A stretch of 64,000 nucleotides of DNA from Tetrahymena elliotti 4EA (lineage: Eukaryota > Ciliophora > Oligohymenophorea > Hymenostomatida > Tetrahymenidae): the NCBI GenBank assembly GCA_000231825.2, contig JH720358.1, positions 33,242 through 97,241 on the forward strand, read 5' to 3'. The notes beneath the pieces are model-generated. The model saw only the letters and a program-made list of their open reading frames with translations. It ran no database searches and was not told the origin of the DNA. The position numbers and the translations under genes are program-made. Shown piece by piece: positions 38,755-51,211 of the stretch. The first letter of the stretch is position 1, and every line of letters starts with the position of its first letter.

Positions 38755-40615
38755 ATTAAATAGATAAATAAATGTATTAATTGACTGGATTCAGTAATCC
38801 AATCTATTCATTTTATTAAAATAATAGGTGTTTTATCAGGTCAGGTGATTAACTCATTTCTTTGAATTTAAATAATATTTTTGAAGCCGAAAAGCATTTC
38901 AATTTAAATTCATTTTTATTTTGAATTCAGTAACAACATTTTATTAATTTTTTCAAATTATACAATTTACACTTAATATTTTTATTTTTCGAATTCAAAA
39001 AATGGAGTTAATATATCTATTTTGATAGAATCTTTCTTATTTTTTAATAATTAAATAGAATTAATATAAATAACATTGTACTTTTTTACATTATGTGTTC
39101 AAGCTTTTGTTAGTTGATGTTTTTTTTATGCAATTTATCTGAAATCTATATTTAAATTTAAAGTATTTGATATTTTAACAATTAAGCTAGATGAAGTTAA
39201 AATATTTCACCTTTTATATGATATGAGTAGTGTTAAGGTTGTTGAATCATGTTGGTTATAGATATTATTATTTATATATAATAATTATGTAGGACTTTTC
39301 ACTTCTTAAATATCATATATTTCTGTATCATAGTTATTGTGATAATTCAATAATATATTTTATTTTTATAAATAAACTCAGTTCAGATAGACATTCATTT
39401 ATTAAGCTTTAGCTTTTACCATAATATTCTTTATATTCTTTTACTATATATATTATATATGAATATAAATTGCCAGGCTTTCTATTGTTTTAAGTTAATC
39501 ATATTTTAAAAATTGAAAAAAGTTGACTTTGTAATGAAAACAATTAACTAAAAAATTTTGTAAATAAAATACTAAAAGAATTAATAATTAACAAATATTT
39601 TATCATATTTAGGAAAATGATCAATTATTCCTTTTTATGATTTTATATTTCACATTTAAACAGATTGAAAATAGTTATTATAAATTTTGTATTGTAAATT
39701 TAGTTTTTCTCATAAATAATAAATCAATTCAATAAAGTATGATGAATTATTTAAACATTATCCTCAATAAAAAATGTAATCATTATTATTTGTTCTATTC
39801 AATTTAGATATTTAAAATAATTAAAGTTTAAATATCTCTTTGTAATATTTATTAAATTTTAAACTTGAAAAAACATGAATGACTGAATTATTATTTAAAA
39901 TTTTTTTTTCATTGAATTTTGAATAAAAATGTAAAAAGACCATAAAAAATATTTTATTTCTTAGTTTAGATTAATCTAAAGATTGTAAAAGTTAAAAAAT
40001 TGAATTGAATATTACTAATTTTATAAAAGAATATATGCTTGAAAATTGATAAGAATTAATCAGGAATTTGTGCTTAAATACATCAAAAAAATTTTATTTT
40101 TATTTATATTTTGAGTATATGCCTTTTATCTTCTATATCTTGTAATTAATTTGTAAGTATGAAATAATACTTTCATTTGGTGGTTAAGTAAAATAAATAT
40201 AAAAATATACTTTAAATTTAATTTTTTTCTTAAAAGAGTTTGAAATACAAAATTTTGATCTTAGAAAGTTAAAAATACTATTTTAGATTTAAAATCCTAT
40301 TATGATCTCAATATTTATTTTGAAATTAATCAATTCAATTGAAGAAAAATTCCATGTATTTTCTTTAATTACATTCAATCAAGATCTTGATATTCATTTA
40401 TTAAAATTTATTATTTTTTTGAAGAAATTATGTAAGCAATAATCTTGGGGTTATCTATTAATATTACTTTCTTTCTTTTTTTTATTGGTTTTTGGGTTTA
40501 TTGATAATAAATTTAATAAAAATCAAATAGTAAAAAATATTAATTAACTATCTTCTTTAGCCATTCTTTGAAAATAATCAAAAATTTTAGTAATAAGTGA
40601 AAGTTATTATTACTA
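38755..40615. other. Intergenic region, nothing recognised
   Basis: About 1.86 kb, extremely AT-rich, including a TATATATTATATATGAATAT stretch near 39445. No coding frame or RNA gene seen. The carboxypeptidase promoter presumably lies at its right end. Confidence 0.4.
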
Positions 40616-43600
40616 ATGAAAAAAGGAAGTCAGTAGGGCTAATAGAAATAAGATGCTGACGAAGATGATTAAGATGAAAAGGATTTTTAGGAATATACAG
40701 AGAGACATAAAAGCGAATCCTTTACATAATAATAGCATATAAAGCATTAGAAGAAATAACAATCTCTCCATAACAGCATTGATGTTAATTTTTAAGATGT
40801 GATTCAACCAAATATTTAGATTAAATCTCTAGCAACAAAAGTTGGAAAAATCAAGCTTCCTGAGTTACCTTAGGCAAATGAAATTCTACCTAAATCAGCA
40901 TCTAAGAAAGAGGTTCCTAATTATGTTATTGGTACTTAATATGTCAGCATTGTTAACTTAGATGGCAAACATCCTGAAGAGGAGAGACTTTAATCTAAAT
41001 CGTAAAAAGGAAATGCTAAATTAGGGATTCAATCACAAAATTAAGGAAATAATTAATATGAATCAGGCAATAAAACTTAGGAAAATAAAAATGCTATACC
41101 CAATAACAATTAGTAATAACCATAATCTTATTAGCCACTTAAAGAGCTAAGTAGTTTGCTTAAAGAATACTCCATCATTTATCAAAAATATCCATAAAAT
41201 ATGTACTCATCATTTAATATTATACAATGTGATCTAAAAAAGATACAAGAAACTTTAAGTCTAAAAAAGAATTAAATTGAAAAAGATATATTATAAGAAT
41301 GTCGAAAAGAAGAACATCAATTTAGTTAAGATAATAAAACAGTTTCATACTTTTAAAATGATAATTCTGTCTTAGATAATTTGTAATCTAATTTATAGAA
41401 TTTTAACGAAAATTAGCAAAATTTAGATTTATAGTTTACTAAATCTTGTCAATATGACACCAAAAAAGGAAGAAAAAATAATGAAAGTTAATCTGTTGAT
41501 GTCAGAGAAAAAAAAAAATCATTCGATGAAGGTTAAAATAATATTTTTGATAGAAAAATTAGTAAATAGAAAGAAAATACTTTATGGGTTAGTTCTACAA
41601 ATAATAATGGAGTTGAAGATTAACCAAGCGAGTTACTCAACAGAGGCAGTAACAATTTAAATGCATCGATTAATCTAGTAAAATAGAATTAATAGCTGAG
41701 CAATAACTCTAACATAAACAAAGCAACAAACAATAAATAGCTCAATTTTGAATCTAAATTTGAGTGTGGCAATCTTTCTTATGCTTTTATGAAAAGTGAA
41801 AGAGAGTACTTGCTAGTTTTATAAAATGACATCAATACAAAAGGAAATACTTAATGGTTTTACTTTAGAGTTTCTAATTAAAAAGCGTTAGGTAAGGTAA
41901 CTTTTAGTATATTAAACTACTAAAAGAGTTACAGTTTGTTCAATCAAGGCATGAAAATTTTAGTTTACAGCAAAAAAAAGAGGGAAAAATAGAATTTAGG
42001 TTGGCATAGATCTTGCTCAAATATAACATATTATAGAAATGAATATAAAAGATAATCATAGAATTTACCTTATTCAACTTATTTTACCTTAGAGTTCGCT
42101 TATGATTTTTAGGAGGAAGAAGATGAAATATTTTTTGCATATAATTATCCTTATTCATACTCAGATCTTTAAAATTATTTAGAATAAATAGAAAACGATG
42201 CTTTCAAAAAGTAGTTTGTTAATAGAAAAGTGCTTTGTAGAACGCTAGCAGACAATAGAGTTGATTTGCTTACAATAACAGATGGATCCACTAACTATCA
42301 TGTAAATAAACAATAAATTGTTGTGTCAGCAAGAGTTCACCCTGGAGAAACGGTTTCCTCTTTCATGGTAAAAGGCCTCATAGATTACATCCTAGAAGAC
42401 ACTCCTGAATCAAAGTATTTGAGAAATAATTTTATCTTCAAAATAATTCCTATGCTGAATCCTGATGGAGTTATCCACGGTAACTATAGGTAATTACTAT
42501 ATAATTTGATCGATTTAATTAAAATGTGGGATTTATTTAATTATATTTTTTAATCACCTTGCAAATAAATCATAGAATAATACGTAGTTATCACAAAATT
42601 TTCAATACGTAAACACCAAAAGCCTTTTTTCAATGGCACATAAAACCACAAAATCGAAAACAAAAAATAAATAAACATTCATGTTGTTAGACTCTTATTA
42701 AACACCAAAAGCAATATTTTTCTAAATAAATATTCCTTGAATCTTTCATAAGTTTTTCGAATTCAAAAATTTTTATAAAAAGACTATCAAAAACTTATTT
42801 TAAAAATTGAATTTGTTCAAAAATAGCAAACATAAAAATAGTAAAAAAATAGAATTATTTTTTGGAATTATGAATGAAATAAATTGGATGAGTTGATGAA
42901 ATAAAAATTGAGTTTAAAAGATCTAATTAAGAAATTTAAATAGAATTATTTATTAAGAAACATAAGGAAAAATCCATAAATAAATTTAACTAATTGATTA
43001 TATTTTCAACCACAAAAATTGGATTTATTAAAGATTCAAATTTAATATAAAATAGATGCTCACTTTCTGGAAGAGATTTAAATAGGCAATGGAAAAAGCC
43101 AAGCAAAGGTATTTATGCTGAAATCCATTATCTCAAAAAACTTATTCTGAATACTAAAAGATTAGTTCTTTTTTGTGATCTGCATGGACATTCTATTAAA
43201 AAAAATATATTTGTTTATGGATGCCATGATTATAGCTAGCCTTCTGCTTGCAGAGAATTACCTTATATTATTTCTAAAATTTATTAACCTTTTTCTTTTA
43301 AAGACTGCAATTTTAAGGTTTAAACTTAAAAATAAGGAACTGCAAGAGTAGTGCTTTGGAAATCGCTTAGAATTCCTAATATTTTTACTTTAGAAAGCAG
43401 CTTTTGTGGTCCTTCTTATGATGATGTTCATTTTAGACTTTAAGATCTATAAAATGTTGGCAAAGTCCTTTGCTAAGCTTTTATGATTTATTTTTAACCA
43501 TCTTAATTAAAGCAAGGTAATAATACCTCAAGAAGAGATTCACAAGAGGAAGCATAAGATGTAGTTGAAAAAGTGATTTCGTCTCAGCGCTCAACTCAAT

Positions 43601-45342
43601 AATATAAAGAAGATTTTGCTTTACTCTAAAAGTAGCAAGTAACTTAAATTAGCAGCTTAATGACCCAATTCAATATCAAAAAAGATTAAATATAAAACGA
43701 CCTTTTAAACGAAGACTTAATATAAATGGGTATGAATGATTCAGATGGTTCTGATAGCTGTCCATCAGAAGATGAAATTTAAAATGTTCTAAAAAACCCT
43801 CTTAATGTAGAAGAGCCTAAATAAGAAAATAGTAAATCTCCTCTACCAAAAAAATAAATAAAAAAACTTGCTAAAAAAACAAACGAAACGACAAGAACTA
43901 ATCTCTTAAATTGTATACCACCTTAAAGACCAATAGGTTTTAATAGCAGCACAAGCAAAGATGTAGAGAAAGGAGAGTATGCTAAACCAGTAGCATTAAT
44001 TAGAAGAATGGAAATACCATGCAAAAGTAGACTTATATTGAATGATGATATAATTAATTAACCAAATATTAATTCTATTTCTCCAAGAAATAATCTTACC
44101 TCAAAATTCAAATAAAAAACAAACCCATTTCCTAGAAATATTTAAAATAAGAAAGATTTGATAATGCCAAGCTCTGTTCTTACTCTTAACAACAGTAATA
44201 ATCTGAGAGATTAAGAAAAATCTCCAAACAAAAAAATTCCTGAATCACAAGATATTCTTCAATAAGAAGAAACAGTAAATTTAAAGAGTACTTTAATATT
44301 CAAAAGAAACCCTCTTTATGATTATTATGAAAGTGCTTAGCCTAAGATTAAAGTAAAAGCGAGCGAACTAGGAAATCTTAAAAGAAATCTAGAAAATGAA
44401 ATAAATAACATTATTAATAATAAGCGTAGTCTAACTCCAACTAAAATGGTTCCAAACAGATTAGATTAGATTCTAAATTATAATTTAAATGGATATAATC
44501 ATTAAAATACTAATAGCAATATAGGTAACTAAAGAAATCTAAGTAGCAATTTATCTTGCAATAACAATAATGGTAATTACAATAATAGCAACAGACACTT
44601 TTCAAATCAAAAACCCAATTATTTTCCATCTATAAAAAATAACCAAAAAGAAGCAACAACTCCTACTATATAAGTTAAGGTTATAGGAAGTTAGAAATAA
44701 AATTATTAATACTCAAATAATGAGCCATAAATTAACAATCATTAACAAAGAAACTTCTCTTATAATTTAAGACTTGAAGAAGATCTTGTTTATAGTCCTT
44801 AAAATTTCAACAATTTAACTCCTATTAATCCAAATAATAAATCTCTTGATAACTCAGCAATACTCTAAGCTCCTTAATACACCTCAAAATCTCCAAATAA
44901 ATTAAGAAAAAAATATTCTTTTAATCAATAAAATCAAATGGTTTAACCTATGAGTTGTAATAATAACAATAACAGTTACTTGAACACAGAACCAAGTGAA
45001 TTAATAACCATCAATGCCTAAAATAGAGTTGAAACAGAAACCTATATCATTGATGAAATCAATAAACAGCACAAAAAACTACTCATCAGAAATAATAACC
45101 CAACAAGATCTTCTTCTATAAAAAAAAAAGTATCATTAGGAGGTGATTAAAATACAAATAATGGTGAAATTATGAATTACTAACCTGCATAAATCAGATA
45201 AAGAAGACAATTAAATAGAATATCCGTTATTTCTGCTGCTGAATAAAATTAAAACACTTCATTTCCTAATTAAAACAAAATTAGACTCAATGAAGATTTA
45301 ATTGATTATATTAAATTTGGCAAATTAAATTCATTCAAATGA
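40616..45342 (+). CDS. Cytosolic carboxypeptidase (M14 family, tubulin deglutamylase type), about 1,386 aa
   Basis: Two exons, 40616-42489 and 43056-45342, separated by a 566-nt GT...AG intron; together 1,387 codons. The enzyme removes C-terminal glutamates from tubulin tails or polyglutamate side chains in CCP/AGBL relatives. The conserved core is complete: an N-domain with [15 protein letters not shown] and WFYFRVSN, then zinc ligands His575 and Glu578 in [27 protein letters not shown] spanning the splice site, zinc ligand His668 in FCDLHGHS, and catalytic Glu738 in TLESSFCG. The N-terminal ~350 residues are Gln/Lys/Asn-rich. The ~600 residues after the catalytic domain are a low-complexity Asn/Gln/Ser tail with basic patches, much longer than needed for catalysis. 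Ciliates rely on axonemal tubulin glutamylation, which fits such a gene. Confidence 0.93.
42490..43055 (+). other. Large intron of the carboxypeptidase gene
   Basis: GTAATT at the 5' end and AAAATAG at the 3' end interrupt an invariant Arg codon in the [15 protein letters not shown] core, so the intron is secure. At 566 nt it is far longer than the 50-250 nt introns elsewhere in the window. No coding sequence was seen inside. Confidence 0.85.
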
Positions 45343-45569
45343 TTTTTCAATAAATCAATCAATCAACTAAATTTTTCTGTTTATTCTTTTAAATAGATAA
45401 TTAATTAATGACAAATTAAATAATAAATTCTTATAAGTACATTCCCCATATACTTTTTATTTTTCTAGTGTTAATATAATTTATCTCTATACTAATTTTA
45501 TATCTTCTGTATAACCTCAATTTAAAAAATTTGCAAATTCATTTAGTAAGTTTTTATCATTTATTTATA

Positions 45570-45615
45570 CTATTCCTTCTATTGCAGGAACCATTAAATC
45601 TTGTTGTTCTGCAGA
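45570..45615 (+). pseudogene. Relic of an immobilization antigen gene
   Basis: In one frame the 46 bases read TIPSIAGTIKSCCSAD, matching the VSIPSSSGNVKSCCAADYY block of the antigens at 1-393 and 4985-6408. The bases TTAAATCTTG shared with those copies support homology rather than chance. No further antigen sequence is visible on either side, so this is an isolated fragment about 39 kb from the other copies. Confidence 0.6.
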
Positions 45616-45774
45616 TGAGAATTTACAGTATTTAAAAAAACTGAATTTTATTTTAAGAAATATTTTAATAATTTTGATGATTACATGCTTTAAACAACAT
45701 AAATAGAATTTTAGAAATTATTTTTAAATTGTAAATTAATATTAAATTAAAATTCTTTTGATTTTTATTAACTA

Positions 45775-46070
45775 ACTCTAGTAAACAAATAAAGAAGAAA
45801 AATTTCTTTTTAATTAATAAGTTGATAGAAAATTGGAGGTTTGATCAAAATATAATTCAAAAATGTTTAATTCGTTTATTCTCTAAAACGATGGAATAAG
45901 AAGAAACCTTTTTAATTTTAAATTATATTGATTAAAATTTGATTAATGAAGGATCTTTGTTATATTTTGAGATGTTAGCATATTGAGGTTTATCTTTTTA
46001 TTAAGTAAGAACTACATTAGCAAAAGTTAGTAAAAGTAAAGGTAAATATATTAAAAGAGGAAAAAAGTGA
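45775..46070 (+). pseudogene. Coding-like fragment with an in-frame TGA
   Basis: One frame reads protein-like without a convincing start: WRFDQNIIQKCLIRLFSK, MEQEETFLILNYIDQN, EGSLLYFEMLAY. A TGA follows at about 45983, and after it the same frame continues with GLSFYQVRTTLAKVSK before another TGA. Around it there is no supporting gene structure. It may be a decayed exon or a chance open stretch. Confidence 0.3.
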
Positions 46071-46189
46071 TGAATATCAAGTAAACCAAGAAAGAAATTG
46101 CAAATTTAATTGTAAACTGTTGTACTCGCTACTTTAGTGTAATGAAGTTTTTCGATTTAATGAAGAATTAATATAAGCATTACACTGAT

Positions 46190-48230
46190 TTTGCTCTACT
46201 GGAAATTGTGCATTTTTATTTGTGCTAAAAACTACCAACAAAAAGACTGGTGATGTGGTTGCTTTAAAAGTAACAGAATGTGATGAAAGTGACATAGGTG
46301 AAATAAACTTAGTCAAAGAAGAATAAAAGCTGCTGAACAGACTTAAGGACTGTAAATACCTTGTTCCGGTATATGATTGCTTCTTTTTATGATGATGATG
46401 TAAGAAAAGAAGAAATAATTGAAACCAAAATCAAAAAGCAGAAAAATTTAATCAATGTCTTCTTTATTGTAGAGCAGGAGTTCTGTTAGAGTAATTTTTT
46501 TATAACTAATTTTTAATTAAAGCAAGGTTTTGAAGTAGATTCTACAAAAAAAATTTTAGTGTATTCATTTTTATTGATTTGATATGAATTTATTTCAAGT
46601 TTTTCTATTGATATTTGCACATTAATTAAAACCCATAATGAAGCAAAGAAGGCTAAAGCAAAATAATTCAATTTGGTTAGATTTCTAATTTATTGTTTTT
46701 TTCCTTCTTCTTATTTCATTACTCTTTATTAAGAGATTTAAAGTTATCTTTTTTAATTTGACTAGCTTTTTAAGAATTAAATAAAAAAATCAACTTTTTA
46801 AGATAAAGTAATTTTTCAATAAATGAATATCTTTCATTCATTTTCCATTTACTATGTGATATGTGCATTAATTAAATTAAGATTTAGACATTTAAAAAGC
46901 TTATTATTTCTGTTCATTTAAGAAGATTAAAGCAAAATAATTCAATTTGGTTAGATTTGTTATTTATTGCTTTTTTCCATATTTTTGTTTGGCACTTTTT
47001 TATTAAGTGATTCAAAATTGCCTTTGTTTATTTGATTAACTTTCTAAATAAAAGATTAATCTCTCTACCTATCTATCTATTGAGTGTATAAAACATAAAA
47101 TAATTACCTTGTTAATTGAATGACTTCTCTAAATCTTAGGCAGGCAAAATAAAGTAAAAGGAAAATTAATGAAAGATATTTCTTTTTAAAGGATTTAGAA
47201 TTATAAATTTCATTAAAACTGTAAATAGGTACTATTTGGTAGAATTAATACCAAATGAATTTTTTATCTTTAAGTTTGTGAGATAAATATTTTTTAGAAT
47301 TATCTTATAAGTTAAAATATCTCTCAAATTAAGAAATTTATTTTAGATGTTATCTATCCTTCATAAATTCGTTAATAATTATTTGAAAAATTAAAAATAA
47401 AATGATAAATTATGGCAAAAATCTACTTTCCAAATATATCTATTGTTGAAAAAATATTTAATATTTTGAAACATTTTTAAATCTTTATTAATTTTGATTA
47501 AAATTAGCAAATTTAGAAAGCTATTTTGCTGATTGTAGATCAAAAAAGTCTTATCCATATAAGTAAGAGAAAGAATTCATGGCAATTTAAATGTTTTACT
47601 GACTCTTTAGCTCATCTCCACAAATTTGATTTAGTTCATAGAGAAGTTAAACCATCCAATTTTTTGCTGACCATGGATGAGAACTAGCTACCAACCAACT
47701 GTGAAGATATGTAATGATTTCTTTCAATTATTTTTTATTTCTTTTGTTTGTTTAGAAATAAGAGGCACTTGACTCCTTTCCTTTTTTTAACAACATTTAT
47801 CCTAAATTTTTATTAAAAATGAAAAAATTAATTATTATTCTAAATTTAATATTTTAGAAAGTATGAACTGTTTTAAGTTTTAGTTTATCAAGATTTAAAT
47901 AATTTTAAATTAATTTGCACAAATAAATAAATAGGTGATTTATCTTTTACATCAGGTCTAAAAAAAATCAAATCCACAATGACAGTCAACCAAATTGCAA
48001 ATTTTACAAAGTTTTCAGTCCATCTCAACATTTTTTTGAATAAATAGATATTTTCTCATTAGGATTGATTTTACTTCAATTAGATAACATAGAAACTTCA
48101 ACTTTAATGAAACTGCACATGAAGATAGGCTAAATATTAAACATGGTTAGATTTTCTCTAACTACTAGATTGACATAAAATCATTTATCTACTAATAGCT
48201 TAGTAATGTCTAAACTATTCTGTTGATAAT
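46190..48230 (+). pseudogene. Decayed protein kinase gene (HRE instead of HRD)
   Basis: Scattered kinase blocks lie in order. The N-lobe at about 46195-46391 has GNCAFLFVLKT and DVVALKVTEC, the VAIK-type Lys. The helix-C region is VKEEQKLLNRLKDCKYLVPV. A frameshift at the T-run near 46383-46390 throws this into TGA-TGA-TGA; the next frame continues with KNLINVFFIVEQEFC, the hinge. The catalytic loop at 47634-47660 reads VHREVKPSNFLL, with Glu where the catalytic Asp should be. A DIFSLGLILLQLDN block (subdomain IX) lies near 48050, again out of frame with its left neighbour. About 1 kb of non-coding DNA with a tandem duplication separates the lobes. Introns explain some breaks but not the T-run shift, so a dead gene is most likely. 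Confidence 0.62.
46600..47120. repeat. Tandem duplication of about 276 bp inside the kinase pseudogene
   Basis: The segment containing AAAGCAAAATAATTCAATTT and GGTTAGATTT at about 46653 recurs near 46929. Flanking matches (GCACATTAATTAAA with GTGCATTAATTAAA, and a TTATTAAG block) keep the same order. The copies are diverged but clearly alignable by eye. Confidence 0.6.
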
Positions 48231-48372
48231 AGAAAATGAGTAATAGATATGTTTATTTATTTCATCTAAAAGAATTAAATTTACTTATTTGTTGAATTTT
48301 CTTCTGTTGTTAACTCTGTATATTTATTACATTTAGTTATCAAATATAATCTAATAAATTTTTAGTCTTAAT

Positions 48373-51211
48373 TGAAAAAGAAATCAGAATATCTAAGCTA
48401 GATTCAAGAGAGCGTAATAAAGGATAAATAAAATTAGATTTTGTTACTATTTGAGACATTTTAACAAAGTAAATTAATTAGCCATAAAATTTAAGATCAA
48501 TTAAGAAATTATTAATAAATAGCAAAAAAAAAAAAAAGAATGTTAATCATTACAAAAATTTAGTGAAATGTTCTAAAATTTGAAGTACAAACCCTTTGAG
48601 ATCAGCCAATATGAAATAATCATACAACTTCTTTAAAGTATTCCAGAATATGAAAAATGTTATGAGTTTATTTCCCATCAATAAGACTAGAGGATTATGA
48701 GAGATTGTTAAATGCCTCATGTCATTTAATTTTATGATTTTTTCTACTTATCCGTAAATAGCAAAGATGATTTTGTTGTTTACAAGATCCAGAAATGTTC
48801 TGTAATCATTTATTTAATTTAAATCAGTATTAATCTATTGTCATTCATTCATTTTTTATTACTTAGAGGAAGTTTAAAGTAGTACATAAGTAAACTTTAG
48901 AAAGAAAAGATTCTACTTAGTGAAAAATAGAAAATGAAAATTGCAGTTTAAATGATAGATGTAATAAACTATCTAAACCTTAATGGTATAGTTTATAGAG
49001 ATATCAAATTGGACAACTTTTTTTACATCGAAAATGGATCCGATGTGCCTACTATTAAACTTGATATCTTGTTAAAAATTAAGTTTTCATCTTAAATTTT
49101 TAATATAAATTAATTAGTTAATTTTGGTCAATCAAGAAAAGTACCTTATAAGGAAATTTTTATGAATAATAAAATAGAAAAAGAATACAAACCAGTTTAA
49201 GGAACTGTAAATTTCAAATGTTAATAATAATTTTTATAAGACCATTTTATTTTAGTGTGGAACATTTGGATATGCTTCACCTGAATTTTTCGATTAATAT
49301 CTGTATACTTTTGAGGTAAATTAATTAAATTAAATTTAGTTTCTTGATATTATTTTATTTTATTTTTAGTGTGAAATATTTTCTGTCGGAGTTTTTTTAG
49401 CTCTTTTAGATAATTTTGGCTAGTTAGAACCTGTAATTTTAAGAAAAGTATTTGATTATTTTTATGGATTTGAAATACCTTTTCAATAAAACGACAATGA
49501 CAAAGAAAAAATCATCAATAGAAATAGTTAAATAATTGAAATTATATGTCAGACTGTTGTTTCAAAGCCAAAATTAAGAAAATCATTGCCTGAAATTTTG
49601 ACAATTTTTATAGTTTAAATAAATAGAATTAAAAAATTTAACTAGTAATATTTAAATATTTTGCTCATTTTAATTAGGTCTAATAAAATAGACTCAGATG
49701 GGGTAAAAGCAATTGCTACCTAAATAGCTAAATTTTTTACTCTCTCGTTTTAACCCTTGGGCTTGGGTAATTTTTTAGACATTTTCTCAATTTATAGCTG
49801 AAATAAATAATTAAAAAAATCTAAGAATTTGTATAAGTATTTTGTTCATTTTAATTAGTAACAGCAAAATAGACTCGGATGGATTGAAATCAATTGTTTC
49901 TGTAATAGCTCAATGTCATACTCTCTCTAGTAATTTTTTGCACATTTTCTCAATTATTGTTTTACTTAAAGAAATCAAAGAATTTAAAGAGCAATATTAC
50001 AGTATTTTGTAAATTTTAATTAGCTCAAACAACATAGGCTCAGATGGGGCAAAAGAACTTACTTTCTAAAAACCTAAATATTGTTCTCTCTCTATTTTAA
50101 CCCTTCACCTCAGGTAATTTTTTCAACATTACAGTTAATAGTTGAAATCAATAATTAAAGAAATCCAAGAATTTAACTCACAATATTTAAGTATTTTGTT
50201 CATTTTAATTAGTGGCAACAACATAGGCTCAGATTGAGTAAAAGAGCTTGCTTCCTAAGTAGCTAAATTTCCTGTTCTCTCCAATTTAACTATTGGGCTT
50301 GGGTAATTTTTTATAAATTTTCTCAATTAAAATTTTAAATAAATAATAAAAGAAATCAAACAATTTAACTATCAGTATATAAATATTTAACTCATTTTAA
50401 TTAGGTCTAACAACATAGACTCTGATGGAGCCAAAGTAGTTGCTTCGGAAATAGCTAAATGTGTTAATCTATCCACTTTAAGTCTTTTGTTCATGTAATT
50501 TTTTACACATTTCTTCAATTAAAAGATTAAATAAATAATTAAAGAAATCAAAGAATTTAAACAGCAATATTTAAGTATTTTGTTGACTTTAATTAGTAAC
50601 AACAACATAGGCTCAGATGGGGTGAAAGCAGTTGCTTCTGAAATAGCTAAATTTCCTGCTCTCTCCACTTTAACCCTTGACCTCTAGTAATTTTTGAGAT
50701 ATTATCTTAATTAATAATTGAAATAAATAATTAAAGAAATCCAAAAATTGAACTCACAATATTAAAGTATTTTGTTGATTTTAATTAGTGGCAAAAACAT
50801 AGGTTTAGATGGGGCGGAAGAGCTTGCTTCCTAAATAGCTAAATTTCCTGCTCTCTCCACTTTAAACCTTGACCTTTAGTAATTTTTTAAATATTATCTC
50901 AATTAATAATATACAATATTTAAGTATTTTGTAGATTTTATTAGGCCTAATGACATAGGCTCAGATGAGGAAAAAGACCTTGCTTCCTAAATTGCTAAAT
51001 GTAGTAGCCTCTCCACTTAAACCCTTTTTCTTGGGTAATTTTTTGCACATTTTCTCAATTAAAAGTTCAGATAAATAATTAAAGAAATCAAAGAATTTAG
51101 CTTGCAATATTTAAATATTTTGTTCATTTTAATTAGTTTAATAACATAAACTCAAATAGGGTAAAAGCAGTAGCTTCTGAAATAGCTAAGTACTTGGGCT
51201 TTTGGGCTTGG
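48373..51211 (+). pseudogene. Protein kinase followed by leucine-rich repeat exons, probably inactive
   Basis: Kinase blocks: an N-lobe-like exon to about 48801 (MPHVIQFYDFFYLSV, FVVYKIQKC), then GSLKQYISKLQKEKILLSEK, an intact YRDIKLDNFF loop near 48990, NFGQSRK in place of DFG near 49120, CGTFGYASPEFF (the activation-segment APE region) at 49257-49290, and EIFSVGVFLALL. Introns near 49207-49256 and 49316-49371 fit well. The donor at 48802 and the junction before NFG do not keep phase, as if single bases had been gained. After the kinase, LRR exons begin at 49678 in a compatible direction; unit 4 has an in-frame TGA at 50235-50237 and unit 9 is truncated. The domain order matches the kinase-LRR families expected in Tetrahymena. 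A live gene with unusual splicing remains possible. Confidence 0.6.
49678..51211 (+). repeat. Tandem array of nine LRR exons, period about 190 bp
   Basis: Exons begin at about 49678, 49859, 50024, 50213, 50405, 50597, 50789, 50945 and 51137, each preceded by a conserved TTTTAATTAG acceptor and ended by a GTAATTTTT donor. Each exon is about 75-90 nt and encodes one ribonuclease-inhibitor-type repeat with consensus NNIGSDGAKALASEIAK, then .LSTLTLDL. Introns enter at phase 2, so exons can be added or lost without changing the frame. The introns are also similar to one another (AATAAATAATTAAAGAAATC). Spacings are 181, 165, 189, 192, 192, 192, 156 and 192 bp. Confidence 0.85.

Noticed and set aside
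40445..40452. TTGGGG, the Tetrahymena telomere unit
   Set aside because: It is a single copy in AT-rich DNA, with no tandem array.
41454..41660. Standard-code Lys/Ile-rich ORF
   Set aside because: It is out of frame with the carboxypeptidase exon, which is continuous through this region under the ciliate code.
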